Shown here piece after piece: positions 39,948 through 48,267 of a stretch of DNA of 64,000 nucleotides. A program made the translations under genes and the position numbers. The DNA comes from Ruegeria sp. HKCCSA071 (GTDB lineage Bacteria > Pseudomonadota > Alphaproteobacteria > Rhodobacterales > Rhodobacteraceae): the NCBI RefSeq assembly GCF_017872555.1, contig NZ_JAEDOX010000004.1, forward strand, positions 62,001-126,000. The letters are read 5' to 3'. A model generated the notes under the pieces. The model did not search any database, had not been told where the DNA came from, and saw only the letters and a list, made by a program, of their open reading frames with translations. How positions within the stretch are numbered: position 1 is the stretch's first letter; each line of letters opens with the position of its first letter.

Positions 39948-39982
39948 CCATCCTCCTTTGCACTCTGCGCTCAGGAGGATGG
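39948..39982 (+). promoter_or_regulatory. Second hairpin masking a Shine-Dalgarno sequence
   Basis: Arms CCATCCTCCT and AGGAGGATGG with a 15-base loop; the right arm contains AGGAGG and ends one base before the ATG at 39984. It shares the ATCCTCC/GGAGGAT core with the hairpin 230 bases upstream. Confidence 0.65.
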
Positions 39983-39983
39983 A

Positions 39984-40370
39984 ATGCCGCTGGAAATTCT
40001 ATTGGTGCTGGTCGTTGGGGGCATAGCCGGGATTACGCTGTTGCTGCATCTGACGGGCAAGTCGCGGTTGCACGTGCTGACGCCGGACACTGCGCCACGC
40101 CAATGGATGCGGCATTTTCCCGATGACACGGTGATCGACGTGACAATCGCCCATGACGGCCACGCGGCACTGGTGCGAACCCAGAACGGGGCCGGACTGA
40201 TCTGGTCCTTCGGGGCCGATACAGTAGCGCGGCATCTTCAGGATTTCGACTGGTTCGAGACCGCCAATGGCATCGAAGTTCGGTTTCACGACTTCAGCAC
40301 ACCGCGCGCGACCCTTCACCTTGACCAGACAGAGCGCCAGCACTGGCAACACATGATGAGGCCCGCATGA
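39984..40370 (+). CDS. Membrane-anchored protein of unknown function
   Basis: 128 residues. One N-terminal membrane helix (residues 2-22, LEILLVLVVGGIAGITLLLH) is followed by a soluble domain with strands VIDVTIAHDGHAALVRTQN and IEVRFHDFSTPRATLHL. Its stop overlaps the next gene by four bases, tying it to the hydroxylase. No family recognised. Confidence 0.75.
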   Translation: MPLEILLVLVVGGIAGITLLLHLTGKSRLHVLTPDTAPRQWMRHFPDDTVIDVTIAHDGHAALVRTQNGAGLIWSFGADTVARHLQDFDWFETANGIEVRFHDFSTPRATLHLDQTERQHWQHMMRPA

Positions 40371-41338
40371 CAGACCAGGTAAGTTTTCCCGATGCGGTGC
40401 AATGGGCCGTTCCTTTTTTCATCGCTGCCATACTGGCAGAATTCCTGTGGATCGCAGTCAAGGGCAAAGGCGGGCGGTATGAAACACGCGATGCTGTGAC
40501 CTCGCTGATCATGGGGGCCGGAAACATCGCGTCGGGCTTTTTGCTGGGCTTTATCGCCTATGCGTTTTTCATGTGGCTGTGGCAGATCACACCGTTGGAT
40601 TTGGGTACATCAATTCCCGTTATCATTCTGTGCTTTGTCCTAGATGATCTTCGCTATTACTGGGTACACCGTTTTGGACATCGCATTCGCTGGGTCTGGG
40701 CCAGCCATGTCAACCACCACAGCTCGCAGCACTACAATCTGACCACAGCTCTGCGGCAGACTTGGACCTATACCTTTACGTTCATGATGGTCGTTCGCGC
40801 GCCGCTGATACTGCTGGGTTTCCATCCGGCTATGGTTCTGTTCGTTGGCGGATTGAACCTGATCTATCAGTTCTGGATTCACACCGAGGCCATCGGCAAG
40901 ATGCCCCGATGGTTTGAGGCGGTCATGAATACCCCCAGCCATCATCGCGCGCATCACGGCCGGAACGCACGGTATCTGGATTGCAATTACGCCGGAGTTT
41001 TCATCATCTGGGACAAGATGTTCGGGACATTTGTGCCTGAACAGGAAAACGACCGGGTCGATTACGGGCTGGTTCACAATATCGGTACCTTCAACCCTTT
41101 GCGCGTTGCGTTTCACGAGTGGGTCGGCATCTGGCACGACGCCACGCAGCCCGGCCTGACACTGCGGCAACGTCTGGCCTATTGTTTCGCACCTCCAGGG
41201 TACAGCCACGACGGCAGCCGCGACAACTCGGAACAGATAAAAGCCAAGCACCTGGCTCGCCACCCCGAGGACCGGGGAACGCCCGGTTTTGAGCAGGTCG
41301 ACAAGATCCTGCCCAAAGGACAGGCAGAACAGGCCTGA
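40367..41338 (+). CDS. Sterol desaturase/fatty acid hydroxylase family protein
   Basis: 323 residues with about five membrane helices. Di-iron histidine clusters in the family order: HRFGH (near residue 105), HVNHH (near residue 117), and HHRAHH (near residue 195). The superfamily oxidises or hydroxylates lipids, carotenoids or sterols using O2; bacterial members without sterols often act on ornithine lipids or alkyl chains. The substrate is not predictable here. Coupled to the preceding anchored protein, which might be a partner. Confidence 0.88.
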   Translation: MTDQVSFPDAVQWAVPFFIAAILAEFLWIAVKGKGGRYETRDAVTSLIMGAGNIASGFLLGFIAYAFFMWLWQITPLDLGTSIPVIILCFVLDDLRYYWVHRFGHRIRWVWASHVNHHSSQHYNLTTALRQTWTYTFTFMMVVRAPLILLGFHPAMVLFVGGLNLIYQFWIHTEAIGKMPRWFEAVMNTPSHHRAHHGRNARYLDCNYAGVFIIWDKMFGTFVPEQENDRVDYGLVHNIGTFNPLRVAFHEWVGIWHDATQPGLTLRQRLAYCFAPPGYSHDGSRDNSEQIKAKHLARHPEDRGTPGFEQVDKILPKGQAEQA

Positions 41339-41429
41339 CACAGCCAACAGGCCCCGCCCAGACTTGAACTCCGATCGTTGCACGCCATATCGGTGATTAA
41401 ATGTGGCGCATAACTGAGCGAGGGGCGGC

Positions 41430-41618
41430 ATGAAACGTTTGGCAACCATTTCAACCTTCGTCGGGTTGTTTGGCCTGTTGCTGGCCATGCTTGCTGCGCT
41501 TGGCAGCTTTGTTGGTGCACTGGTCGCATTGGGTTTTGCCCTGATGATTCTGGGTGCGACAGGAGCCCTTCTTGGAGCCGCGGCATCACTTGTCCGTGCC
41601 GGACATTCCGCGCGCTGA
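41430..41618 (+). CDS. Small two-helix membrane protein
   Basis: 62 residues, almost wholly hydrophobic: helices about residues 7-30 and 32-54, rich in Gly/Ala/Leu, and a basic tail VRAGHSAR. GAGGGG stands 5 bases before the ATG. No family recognised; stands alone between the hydroxylase and the EAL gene. Confidence 0.55.
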   Translation: MKRLATISTFVGLFGLLLAMLAALGSFVGALVALGFALMILGATGALLGAAASLVRAGHSAR

Positions 41619-41721
41619 AACCACGATTAGCAACTTCTTCTGACGCTTTAACCGCAGATTCATCTGTTTGCCCCGAAACTGTGTCAAAACACCTGTTCCG
41701 GACACACGGGAATCTACGCCT

Positions 41722-42555
41722 ATGGGAAACAAAAAGCTCGCCAATCTTCCCGAAGGATTGGACACCCCTTTGAATGCAGCGGTGTCAACGCGGGATCGTT
41801 CGGTGGTGCAGATGGCAACCGATGCTGTGAAGCACAAGCAATGTCGGTTGGCCTTTCAGCCGGTTGTTCAGGCGCACCCGCCGCATGACATCGCGTTTTA
41901 CGAAGGCTTCATTCGTGTATTGGATGAAACAGGGCGCGTTATCCCGGCGCGCGAGTTCATGCCACAGGTTGAAAACACTCCGATCGGACGTGATCTCGAT
42001 TGCGTCGCGTTGGAACTTGGTCTGCGCACGTTAGTGAAGAACCCCCAGATCCGCCTGTCGATCAACATGTCCGCCCGCTCGATCGGTTATTCCAACTGGT
42101 CCGGAATACTGGACCGGTTTCTGAAACGGGACCCGCAGCTGGGCGAACGGCTGATCCTCGAAATTTCCGAAAGCTCTGCCATGCAGGTGCCTGAATTGGT
42201 GGTCGACTTCATGGACCGCCTTCAGGATCGCGGCATCGCCTTTGCGCTAGACGACCTTGGTGCCAGCAACTTCAGTTTCCGCCACTTTCGAGAATTTCTG
42301 TTCGACGCCGCCAAGATCGATGGACAGTTTATCAGGGGCATCAGCGACAGCCCCGACAACCAGGCTTTGGTGCGGGCCCTGATCGCAGTGGCGCGTGAGT
42401 TTGAAATCCTGGTCACTGCCGAATCGGTCGAAACTCACAAGGATGCAGCATTTTTACGTTCGAGTGGCGTGGATTGCATGCAGGGCTTTTTGTTTGGTGC
42501 GCCCAGTGTTTCACCCCCGTGGAAGCAGGAAAGAAGTTCAAAAACAGCAAGTTGA
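41722..42555 (+). CDS. EAL-domain protein with altered loop 6
   Basis: 277 residues, essentially a single EAL (cyclic di-GMP phosphodiesterase) domain without sensor or membrane parts. The EAL triplet reads EGF (YEGFIRV). The metal/catalytic residues expected of active enzymes are visible: Asn in SINMS, Glu in EISES, the Asp pair in DDLG, Lys in AKID, Glu in ESVET, Gln in MQGF. Loop 6, DFGXGXSS in active enzymes, is DLGASNFSF here. It might be active, weak, or a c-di-GMP-binding effector. No GGDEF partner is in the window. Confidence 0.88.
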   Translation: MGNKKLANLPEGLDTPLNAAVSTRDRSVVQMATDAVKHKQCRLAFQPVVQAHPPHDIAFYEGFIRVLDETGRVIPAREFMPQVENTPIGRDLDCVALELGLRTLVKNPQIRLSINMSARSIGYSNWSGILDRFLKRDPQLGERLILEISESSAMQVPELVVDFMDRLQDRGIAFALDDLGASNFSFRHFREFLFDAAKIDGQFIRGISDSPDNQALVRALIAVAREFEILVTAESVETHKDAAFLRSSGVDCMQGFLFGAPSVSPPWKQERSSKTAS

Positions 42556-42610
42556 TCTGTGGTTGATCGACATTTTTTCGCCAGTTCCTATGCTGAGACA
42601 AGCTGCCCGT

Positions 42611-42626
42611 TGCTGCAACTGCAGCA
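42611..42626. promoter_or_regulatory. Palindrome resembling a PhaR site upstream of phaA
   Basis: TGCTGCAACTGCAGCA, arms of 7 with a 2-base centre, containing CTGC-N4-GCAG, the type of sequence I recall for PhaR repressors in Rhodobacter and Paracoccus. It lies 120 bases upstream of phaA. The remaining 190-base gap shows no other clear element. Confidence 0.5.
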
Positions 42627-42745
42627 TTACGCTATTGCAGAAGTACTTGAGCGGGGGATAACGGGGCGCTCTTGTTTCGAGAGGGAAACTCTCGGCCTGC
42701 GCCGTCAGCCATTCCGCCAGACAATGACGGTAAAGGACTGATCAT

Positions 42746-43921
42746 ATGACCAACGTAGTAATCGCATCCGCCGCACGAACAGGTGTTGGCAGCTTTAGTG
42801 GTTCGTTTGCGAACACCCCCGCACATGATCTGGGCGCGGCCGTCCTGGAAGCAGTTGTCGAGCGCGCCGGGATTGAAAAAGGCGAAGTCAGCGAAACCAT
42901 CTTGGGTCAGGTGCTGACAGCGGCTCAGGGCCAAAACCCGGCTCGGCAGGCGCATATCAACGCCGGTTTGCCGCAGGAAAGTGCCGCCTGGGGCATCAAC
43001 CAGGTTTGCGGCTCGGGCCTGCGTGCGGTCGCATTGGGCGCTCAGCACATCCAACTGGGCGATGCCGAAATCGTCGCCGCTGGCGGTCAAGAGAACATGA
43101 CCCTGTCGCCCCACGCAGCTGCCCTGCGCGCCGGTCACAAGATGGGTGATATGAAATACATCGACACCATGATCCGCGATGGTCTGTGGGATGCCTTCAA
43201 CGGCTACCACATGGGTCAGACGGCGGAAAATGTTGCCGAGAAATGGCAGATCAGCCGCGACATGCAGGATGAATTCGCTGTCGCTTCCCAGAACAAGGCC
43301 GAGGCGGCGCAAAAAGCTGGCAAATTTGTCGACGAAATCGTGCCCTTCACCATCAAGACCCGCAAGGGCGACATCGTGATGGACAAGGACGAATACATCC
43401 GCCACGGCGCTACAATGGAAGCCATGGCAAAGCTGCGCCCCGCCTTCACCAAGGACGGATCGGTCACAGCTGCAAACGCTTCGGGCCTGAACGACGGCGC
43501 GGCCGCAACCCTGCTGATGTCGGCGCAAAACGCAGAAAAGCGCGGAATCGAACCTTTGGCGCGCATCGCGTCCTACGCAACTGCTGGACTGGACCCGTCG
43601 ATCATGGGCGTTGGCCCGATCTACGCTTCGCGCAAGGCATTGGAAAAAGCGGGTTGGTCCGTCGACGATCTGGACCTGGTTGAAGCCAACGAAGCCTTTG
43701 CTGCGCAAGCCTGCGCAGTGAACAAGGACATGGGCTGGGACCCGTCGATTGTGAACGTGAACGGTGGCGCAATTGCCATCGGCCACCCGATCGGTGCATC
43801 AGGTTGCCGCGTTCTGAACACTCTGCTGTTCGAAATGAAGCGCCGCGATGCAAAGAAAGGTCTGGCCACTCTGTGCATCGGCGGCGGCATGGGTGTCGCC
43901 CTGTGTGTGGAGCGCGACTAA
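42746..43921 (+). CDS. phaA: Acetyl-CoA acetyltransferase (beta-ketothiolase)
   Basis: 391 residues. Condenses two acetyl-CoA to acetoacetyl-CoA for polyhydroxybutyrate and for the EMC pathway. Active residues: nucleophilic Cys in [13 protein letters not shown] near residue 88, His in [15 protein letters not shown] near residue 347, and Cys in [11 protein letters not shown] near residue 377. Biosynthetic-type length. It has its own terminator and a following phaB, separated by 187 bases. Confidence 0.96.
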   Translation: MTNVVIASAARTGVGSFSGSFANTPAHDLGAAVLEAVVERAGIEKGEVSETILGQVLTAAQGQNPARQAHINAGLPQESAAWGINQVCGSGLRAVALGAQHIQLGDAEIVAAGGQENMTLSPHAAALRAGHKMGDMKYIDTMIRDGLWDAFNGYHMGQTAENVAEKWQISRDMQDEFAVASQNKAEAAQKAGKFVDEIVPFTIKTRKGDIVMDKDEYIRHGATMEAMAKLRPAFTKDGSVTAANASGLNDGAAATLLMSAQNAEKRGIEPLARIASYATAGLDPSIMGVGPIYASRKALEKAGWSVDDLDLVEANEAFAAQACAVNKDMGWDPSIVNVNGGAIAIGHPIGASGCRVLNTLLFEMKRRDAKKGLATLCIGGGMGVALCVERD

Positions 43922-43943
43922 GTGCGCCAATAACGAAATAGAT

Positions 43944-43970
43944 AAGGGCGTCCACGGGACGCCCTTTTTT
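43944..43970 (+). terminator. Terminator of phaA
   Basis: Arms GGGCGTCC and GGACGCCC with a 3-base loop, followed by six T. It separates phaA from phaB. Confidence 0.92.
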
Positions 43971-44108
43971 GTTACACTGGGGTCGTACCCCTTAGATGCG
44001 ACGATATTGCCATCCGAAATAAACACCTTGATGACGAAACAATATTGCGCACAAGTATCTCTCAAAGTAACAGCATTACCAAGACGACTAAAATTGGAGG
44101 AGTCCTAA

Positions 44109-44831
44109 ATGGCACGTACAGCACTCGTTACCGGCGGTTCCCGCGGCATTGGCGCAGCAATTTCCAAGGCGCTCAAAGCCGAAGGATACAACGTTGCGGC
44201 CACCTATGCGGGGAATGACGAAGCCGCCGCGAAATTCACCGAAGAAACCGGCATTAAGACCTACAAGTGGAACGTCGCCGATTATGACGAATCCAAAGCA
44301 GGTATCGAAAAGGTTGAGGCCGAGGTTGGCCCCATCGATATCGTTGTCGCCAACGCAGGCATCACCCGTGATGCACCTTTCCACAAAATGACACCCGATC
44401 AGTGGAAAGACGTGATCGACACCAACCTGACCGGTGTATTCAACACTGTGCACCCTGTCTGGCCCGGCATGCGCGAGCGCAAATTTGGCCGTGTCATCGT
44501 CATCAGCTCGATCAACGGCCAGAAGGGTCAGTTCGCTCAGGTGAATTATGCTGCGACCAAGGCAGGCGATCTGGGCATCGTGAAATCTCTGGCGCAGGAA
44601 GGCGCGCGGGCAGGCATCACGGCCAACGCGATCTGCCCCGGTTATATCGCAACCGAGATGGTGATGGCGGTGCCCGAAAAGGTGCGCGAATCGATCATTG
44701 GCCAGATCCCCGCCGGTCGTCTGGGCGAGCCCGAAGAGATTGCACGCTGTGTGACCTTCCTGGCCTCGGACGAATCTCAGTTCATCAACGGCTCGACCAT
44801 CTCGGCCAACGGTGCGCAATTCTTCGTCTGA
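44109..44831 (+). CDS. phaB: Acetoacetyl-CoA reductase
   Basis: 240 residues, short-chain dehydrogenase. Reduces acetoacetyl-CoA to (R)-3-hydroxybutyryl-CoA with NADPH. The cofactor fold is VTGGSRGIGAAISKAL (residues 6-21). The catalytic triad is Ser in ISSINGQKG near residue 138 and Tyr/Lys in VNYAATKAG near residue 150. CPGYIATEMV near residue 178 is PhaB-like. GGAGGA is 6 bases before the ATG. Framed by terminators on both sides. Confidence 0.95.
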   Translation: MARTALVTGGSRGIGAAISKALKAEGYNVAATYAGNDEAAAKFTEETGIKTYKWNVADYDESKAGIEKVEAEVGPIDIVVANAGITRDAPFHKMTPDQWKDVIDTNLTGVFNTVHPVWPGMRERKFGRVIVISSINGQKGQFAQVNYAATKAGDLGIVKSLAQEGARAGITANAICPGYIATEMVMAVPEKVRESIIGQIPAGRLGEPEEIARCVTFLASDESQFINGSTISANGAQFFV

Positions 44832-44854
44832 TCCAGACTTGTGAACAAAAAAAC

Positions 44855-44881
44855 GGGCCGGTCACTTTGGACCGGCCCTTT
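44855..44881 (+). terminator. Terminator of phaB
   Basis: Arms GGGCCGGTC and GACCGGCCC with a 6-base loop, followed by TTT. Confidence 0.9.
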
Positions 44882-44910
44882 CTGATCCCGTAAGAACGCG
44901 CGCGCTGCGA

Positions 44911-45021
44911 TCAGCGGGAACCGAATATCCATCCCCAAAACTGCCAAATCACCCTGCTGCGCTCTTGGTGGGCACGCAGGATCGCCATCTGGGCGGCGGG
45001 ATTTGTCGTCATCTCGATCAT
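44911..45021 (-). CDS. 36-residue small protein
   Basis: Begins MIEMTTNPAAQMAILRAHQE and ends WQFWGWIFGSR: a basic amphipathic helix followed by a Trp/Phe-rich tail that could sit at the membrane surface. AAAGGAG stands 6 bases before the ATG, near-perfect. It occupies most of the otherwise empty 300-base gap between phaB and the LysR gene. No family recognised. Confidence 0.55.
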   Translation of the reverse strand: MIEMTTNPAAQMAILRAHQERSRVIWQFWGWIFGSR

Positions 45022-45131
45022 GGCAGTCTCCTTTTTCAAATCAGTTTTATTTGACCTGATGCGAACATGGCGGATAAAAACAAACGCGACAAACGAGCTT
45101 TCTTGGAACTTCAGTTAAGTTTTTCTTCACT

Positions 45132-46079
45132 ATGAGTGACTATCTGCCCCCACTTACCGCATTGCGTGCTTTTGACGCCGCAGCCCGGCACATGTCTTTT
45201 TCGAAGGCGGCGGAAGAGCTGCATGTGACGCCAGCTGCGCTGTCCTTTCAAATCAAGTCGCTTGAAGAACACCTTGGACGTCCGCTGTTTCGCCGTCTGA
45301 ACCGCGCCGTAGAGCTGACCGAGGCGGGCCGCGCCCTTGCTCCTGGTGCGGCAGAAGGGTTTGCCACCTTGCAAACCGCGTGGCGCGCCGTGCGCAGGAA
45401 GGAGAATGATACCGGACTGACCGTCACCGCAGGTCCGGCACTGACTGCAAAGTGGCTGGCGCCTCGCCTTTACGAGTTTGCCCGTGCGCATCCCGAGATC
45501 GACCTGAAATTCTCGGCCACGTTACGCAACATGGATCTGGAGCGGGACGATGTGGATGTTGCCATCCGGTTCGGGAACTCGGCCGATGACGGGCTGTATT
45601 CCGTTCCTGTCAGAAAGGAGTGGCTGACCCCGGTTATGACCCCGGAGCTGGCAGAACAATTCACCACGCCAGACAGCCTGCGCAACGCACCGTTGATCCA
45701 TGACGATTCGATCAGTTTTCTGACCCCGCCCTGCGATTGGCCCGCTTGGTTCCGCGCCGTGGGAATGGATTTTACCCCGACCCATGGTGCGCATTTTTCC
45801 AACGCAGATCACGCGATTGACGCCGCTGTCGCCGGTGTTGGTGTCGCCCTTGGACGGCGTGCCATGATCCTCAAGGACTTGACCGAAGGTCGGCTGGTCG
45901 CACCCTTCAAGGTCGCGCTGGAAACACAGGGCCGGTTCCGGTTCCTGTGCCTTCCGGGGGCCGAGAAACGTCCTCAGATCGCAGCCTTTCGGGATTGGTT
46001 CCTGACCGAGATTGAAAAGACCGCACATATTTCGGATGAGTTCGACATCATTCCGATCGAAGAGGTTTCCGGTTCATGA
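45132..46079 (+). CDS. LysR family transcriptional regulator, GcvA-like
   Basis: 315 residues. N-terminal winged helix LTALRAFDAAARHMSFSKAAEELHV..., then the effector domain from about residue 90, of the GcvA/AmpR subgroup (TVTAGPALTAKWLAPRLYEF, DVAIRFGNS). ATG 45132 lacks a clear ribosome site. Its stop overlaps the exporter gene by four bases, so it may control export of the ligand it senses, perhaps an amino acid (inference). Confidence 0.9.
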   Translation: MSDYLPPLTALRAFDAAARHMSFSKAAEELHVTPAALSFQIKSLEEHLGRPLFRRLNRAVELTEAGRALAPGAAEGFATLQTAWRAVRRKENDTGLTVTAGPALTAKWLAPRLYEFARAHPEIDLKFSATLRNMDLERDDVDVAIRFGNSADDGLYSVPVRKEWLTPVMTPELAEQFTTPDSLRNAPLIHDDSISFLTPPCDWPAWFRAVGMDFTPTHGAHFSNADHAIDAAVAGVGVALGRRAMILKDLTEGRLVAPFKVALETQGRFRFLCLPGAEKRPQIAAFRDWFLTEIEKTAHISDEFDIIPIEEVSGS

Positions 46080-46942
46080 CCAAAACGCGCGCAACAGCCG
46101 TCGGCTTTGGGGCCGTCCTATTATGGGCTTTGCTGGCACTTTTGACCGTCGGCTCTGCACCTACACCACCTTTGCTGTTGAACACGATTTGCTTTTCGAT
46201 TGGTGGGGCGCTTGGGTTGATCTGGACAGGTGCAACCGGTGGGTTTAGCGGGTTGAAACAGGTCCCCTGGACGACCTATCTGTTCGGTTCATTGGGTCTG
46301 TTCGGGTACCACGCATTGTATTTTTCGGCCCTGCGTATGGCCCCTGCGGCCGAGGCCGGACTGATTGCCTATCTCTGGCCCCTTCTTATCGTTCTGTTTT
46401 CCGGCCTGCTGCCGGGCGAACGGCTTCGCGCGGGTCATCTGATTGGGGCATGCCTTGGCTTTGCTGGGGCTGCTTTGATCATCACCGGAGGCGGGGGCGC
46501 CGGTTTTCAGGCGCAACATCTGCCCGGGTATGCATTGGCCTTGCTTTGCGCCCTGACATGGTCAGGCTATTCGGTTCTGTCGCGCAAATTGGGGGGTACA
46601 CCGACCAGTTCGGTTGCGGTCTTTTGTCTGATGGCTGCGTTGGCTTCGGGTCTGCTGCATCTGGCTATAGAAGACACCGTGCTGCCTAACACGACACTGG
46701 GGTGGGTTTCTGTACTGGCACTTGGCCTCGGGCCCGTTGGACTGGCCTTTTATATCTGGGATATCGGGGTAAAGCAGGGCGATATTCAAATGCTCGGAAC
46801 CTCATCTTACGCGGCCCCGTTATTGTCGACACTTGCTTTGGTGATGGCCGGGATCGCTGCCCCATCCTGGGGGCTAGCGATCGCGGCCTGTCTGATTACC
46901 GGTGGGGCCTTGATCGCGGCCCTTTCCAGTTTGAAATCTTAA
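46076..46942 (+). CDS. EamA-type DMT exporter, YddG-like
   Basis: 288 residues, ten predicted membrane helices in two EamA repeats (about residues 5-135 and 150-285). The segment AEAGLIAYLWPLLIVLFSGLLPGE near residue 95 is typical of YddG-type aromatic amino acid exporters. Substrate is a family guess. Coupled to the LysR gene; converges with the YdcH-like gene with a 4-base overlap. Confidence 0.82.
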   Translation: MTKTRATAVGFGAVLLWALLALLTVGSAPTPPLLLNTICFSIGGALGLIWTGATGGFSGLKQVPWTTYLFGSLGLFGYHALYFSALRMAPAAEAGLIAYLWPLLIVLFSGLLPGERLRAGHLIGACLGFAGAALIITGGGGAGFQAQHLPGYALALLCALTWSGYSVLSRKLGGTPTSSVAVFCLMAALASGLLHLAIEDTVLPNTTLGWVSVLALGLGPVGLAFYIWDIGVKQGDIQMLGTSSYAAPLLSTLALVMAGIAAPSWGLAIAACLITGGALIAALSSLKS

Positions 46943-47103
46943 GCAGACAGTCGCTCGATCTCTTCCTTCAGCTTGAGCTTCTGTTTCTTCAGCTGGGCGA
47001 TGTGGAGATCATCGATGCCTGGCGAGCGTTGGGCTTGTTCTACTTCTAGACCGAGAGATTCGTGCTTTTTCTTCAGTTCTGTCAGATGTGCGCTCACGCT
47101 CAT
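46939..47103 (-). CDS. YdcH/DUF465 family small protein
   Basis: 54 residues: MSVSAHLTELKKKHESLGLE, a middle with the DUF465 element SPGIDDLHIAQLKKQKLKLK, and an end EEIERLSA. Two helices likely form a hairpin coiled coil. AAGGAGG stands 8 bases before the ATG. Function unknown. The end overlaps the convergent exporter gene. Confidence 0.85.
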   Translation of the reverse strand: MSVSAHLTELKKKHESLGLEVEQAQRSPGIDDLHIAQLKKQKLKLKEEIERLSA

Positions 47104-47234
47104 TGCGATCCTCCTTTTATACGTGTCTGAATGTCACGTAAGAAGTTGATCACATCGTTTCCACCCTGTCACGCTGCAGACGCACAGAATCTGAAACAAA
47201 TCCGACAAAATCGGCTGGACATTGCCGGTCGCCG

Positions 47235-47999
47235 TCAGAACCCGGGCAGTGCAGCGGCCTTCCGGAGCACGGCCGAAACTGCATCCGTATAGCTTTCGCC
47301 GTCTTCTTCGTGACGTTCACCCGCGTGCACAATCAAAGGTGGGTGGAGGCGAAATGCCGCACGCCCTCCTTTGCGGGCGCGCAGAATGATCAGCTCAGCC
47401 TCTCGCCCTGTCCGTGGGCTTAGCGGCAACAACTCCACCGATCCCAGCACCCCCTGGCACGCTGCCAGCATGTCGGGCAGCCGATCGGCTTTCTGGATCA
47501 TGTGCAGGTACCCTTTTGGCGCAAGGCGTTTTGCAGCCACTGCAATCCAGTCGGCCAACTGGGTGTCTTCGCTCAGGGCCACACTTCGTCCCGCATCCTT
47601 TGCAGGGCTATGCGCCCCTGCCCGATAATAGGGCGGATTCGCAATGACGTGATCGAACTGGCGCTGCCGAAACGCCTCGGGCAAAGCGGTCAGGTCTGCT
47701 TGGACAACTTCCAGCTCTATCCCGTTGATTTCCGCATTTCTGCAGGCCAATTCCGCATAGGCGGGCTGTAGCTCGATACCTGTCAGGTGCAGACCGGGCA
47801 GTCGTGACGACAAGCAAAGAATGGCAGCCCCTGCACCGCACCCCAGTTCCAACACGGACTGACCTGCCCTGGCCGGAACGGATGCGGCAAGCAATACCGG
47901 GTCGACCCCGGCACGATAACCCGACCGAGGTTGCAGCAACCGGACCCTGCCCCCCAGGAAATCATTGCAGCTGAGTTCACTATCGGAAAACCGGGTCAT
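47235..47999 (-). CDS. Small-domain SAM-dependent methyltransferase (TrmN6-like)
   Basis: 254 residues. The methyltransferase fold has VLELGCGAGAAILCLS near residue 50 for SAM and the amino-methylase motif NPPY (HVIANPPYYRAG near residue 116). RVRLLQPRSGYRAGVDPVLLA near residue 18 matches TrmN6-type enzymes, which make m6A37 in tRNA1(Val). The target is by family analogy. Its start overlaps the DUF2007 stop by four bases. Confidence 0.85.
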   Translation of the reverse strand: MTRFSDSELSCNDFLGGRVRLLQPRSGYRAGVDPVLLAASVPARAGQSVLELGCGAGAAILCLSSRLPGLHLTGIELQPAYAELACRNAEINGIELEVVQADLTALPEAFRQRQFDHVIANPPYYRAGAHSPAKDAGRSVALSEDTQLADWIAVAAKRLAPKGYLHMIQKADRLPDMLAACQGVLGSVELLPLSPRTGREAELIILRARKGGRAAFRLHPPLIVHAGERHEEDGESYTDAVSAVLRKAAALPGF

Positions 48000-48211
48000 C
48001 GGCCCAGTGGAATTTCATTGTCGCGCATCACACGTTCGGCACGGGTCAGGTCTTCGGCGCGAACCATCAGTCGGCGGGGAAAGATCCCGATCCCACCTTC
48101 GAGGATGCTCATATTTACGTCCATCTGAAAGCAGTCTATATCCTCGCCTTCAAGGAGAGCGGATGCAAAGGCCAGGATCGTCGGATCGGTACTGCGCAAT
48201 AGTTCTTTCAT
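47996..48211 (-). CDS. DUF2007 family protein
   Basis: 71 residues: MKELLRSTDPTILAFASALL then EGEDIDCFQMD and MVRAEDLTRAERVMRD, the ferredoxin-like DUF2007 pattern. Function unknown. Coupled to the methyltransferase. Divergent from the polyprenyl synthase across 56 bases. Confidence 0.85.
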   Translation of the reverse strand: MKELLRSTDPTILAFASALLEGEDIDCFQMDVNMSILEGGIGIFPRRLMVRAEDLTRAERVMRDNEIPLGR

Positions 48212-48267
48212 GGGGATGGATGTAAGGGCAAGGCGGGGCGAAAGTCGAGCCTTGTATCAGGAGTATG

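Noticed and set aside
47104..47234. TTGATCACA upstream of the YdcH-like gene considered as another TCA-type operator
   Set aside because: Only half of the palindrome matches, single copy, and no phased partner.
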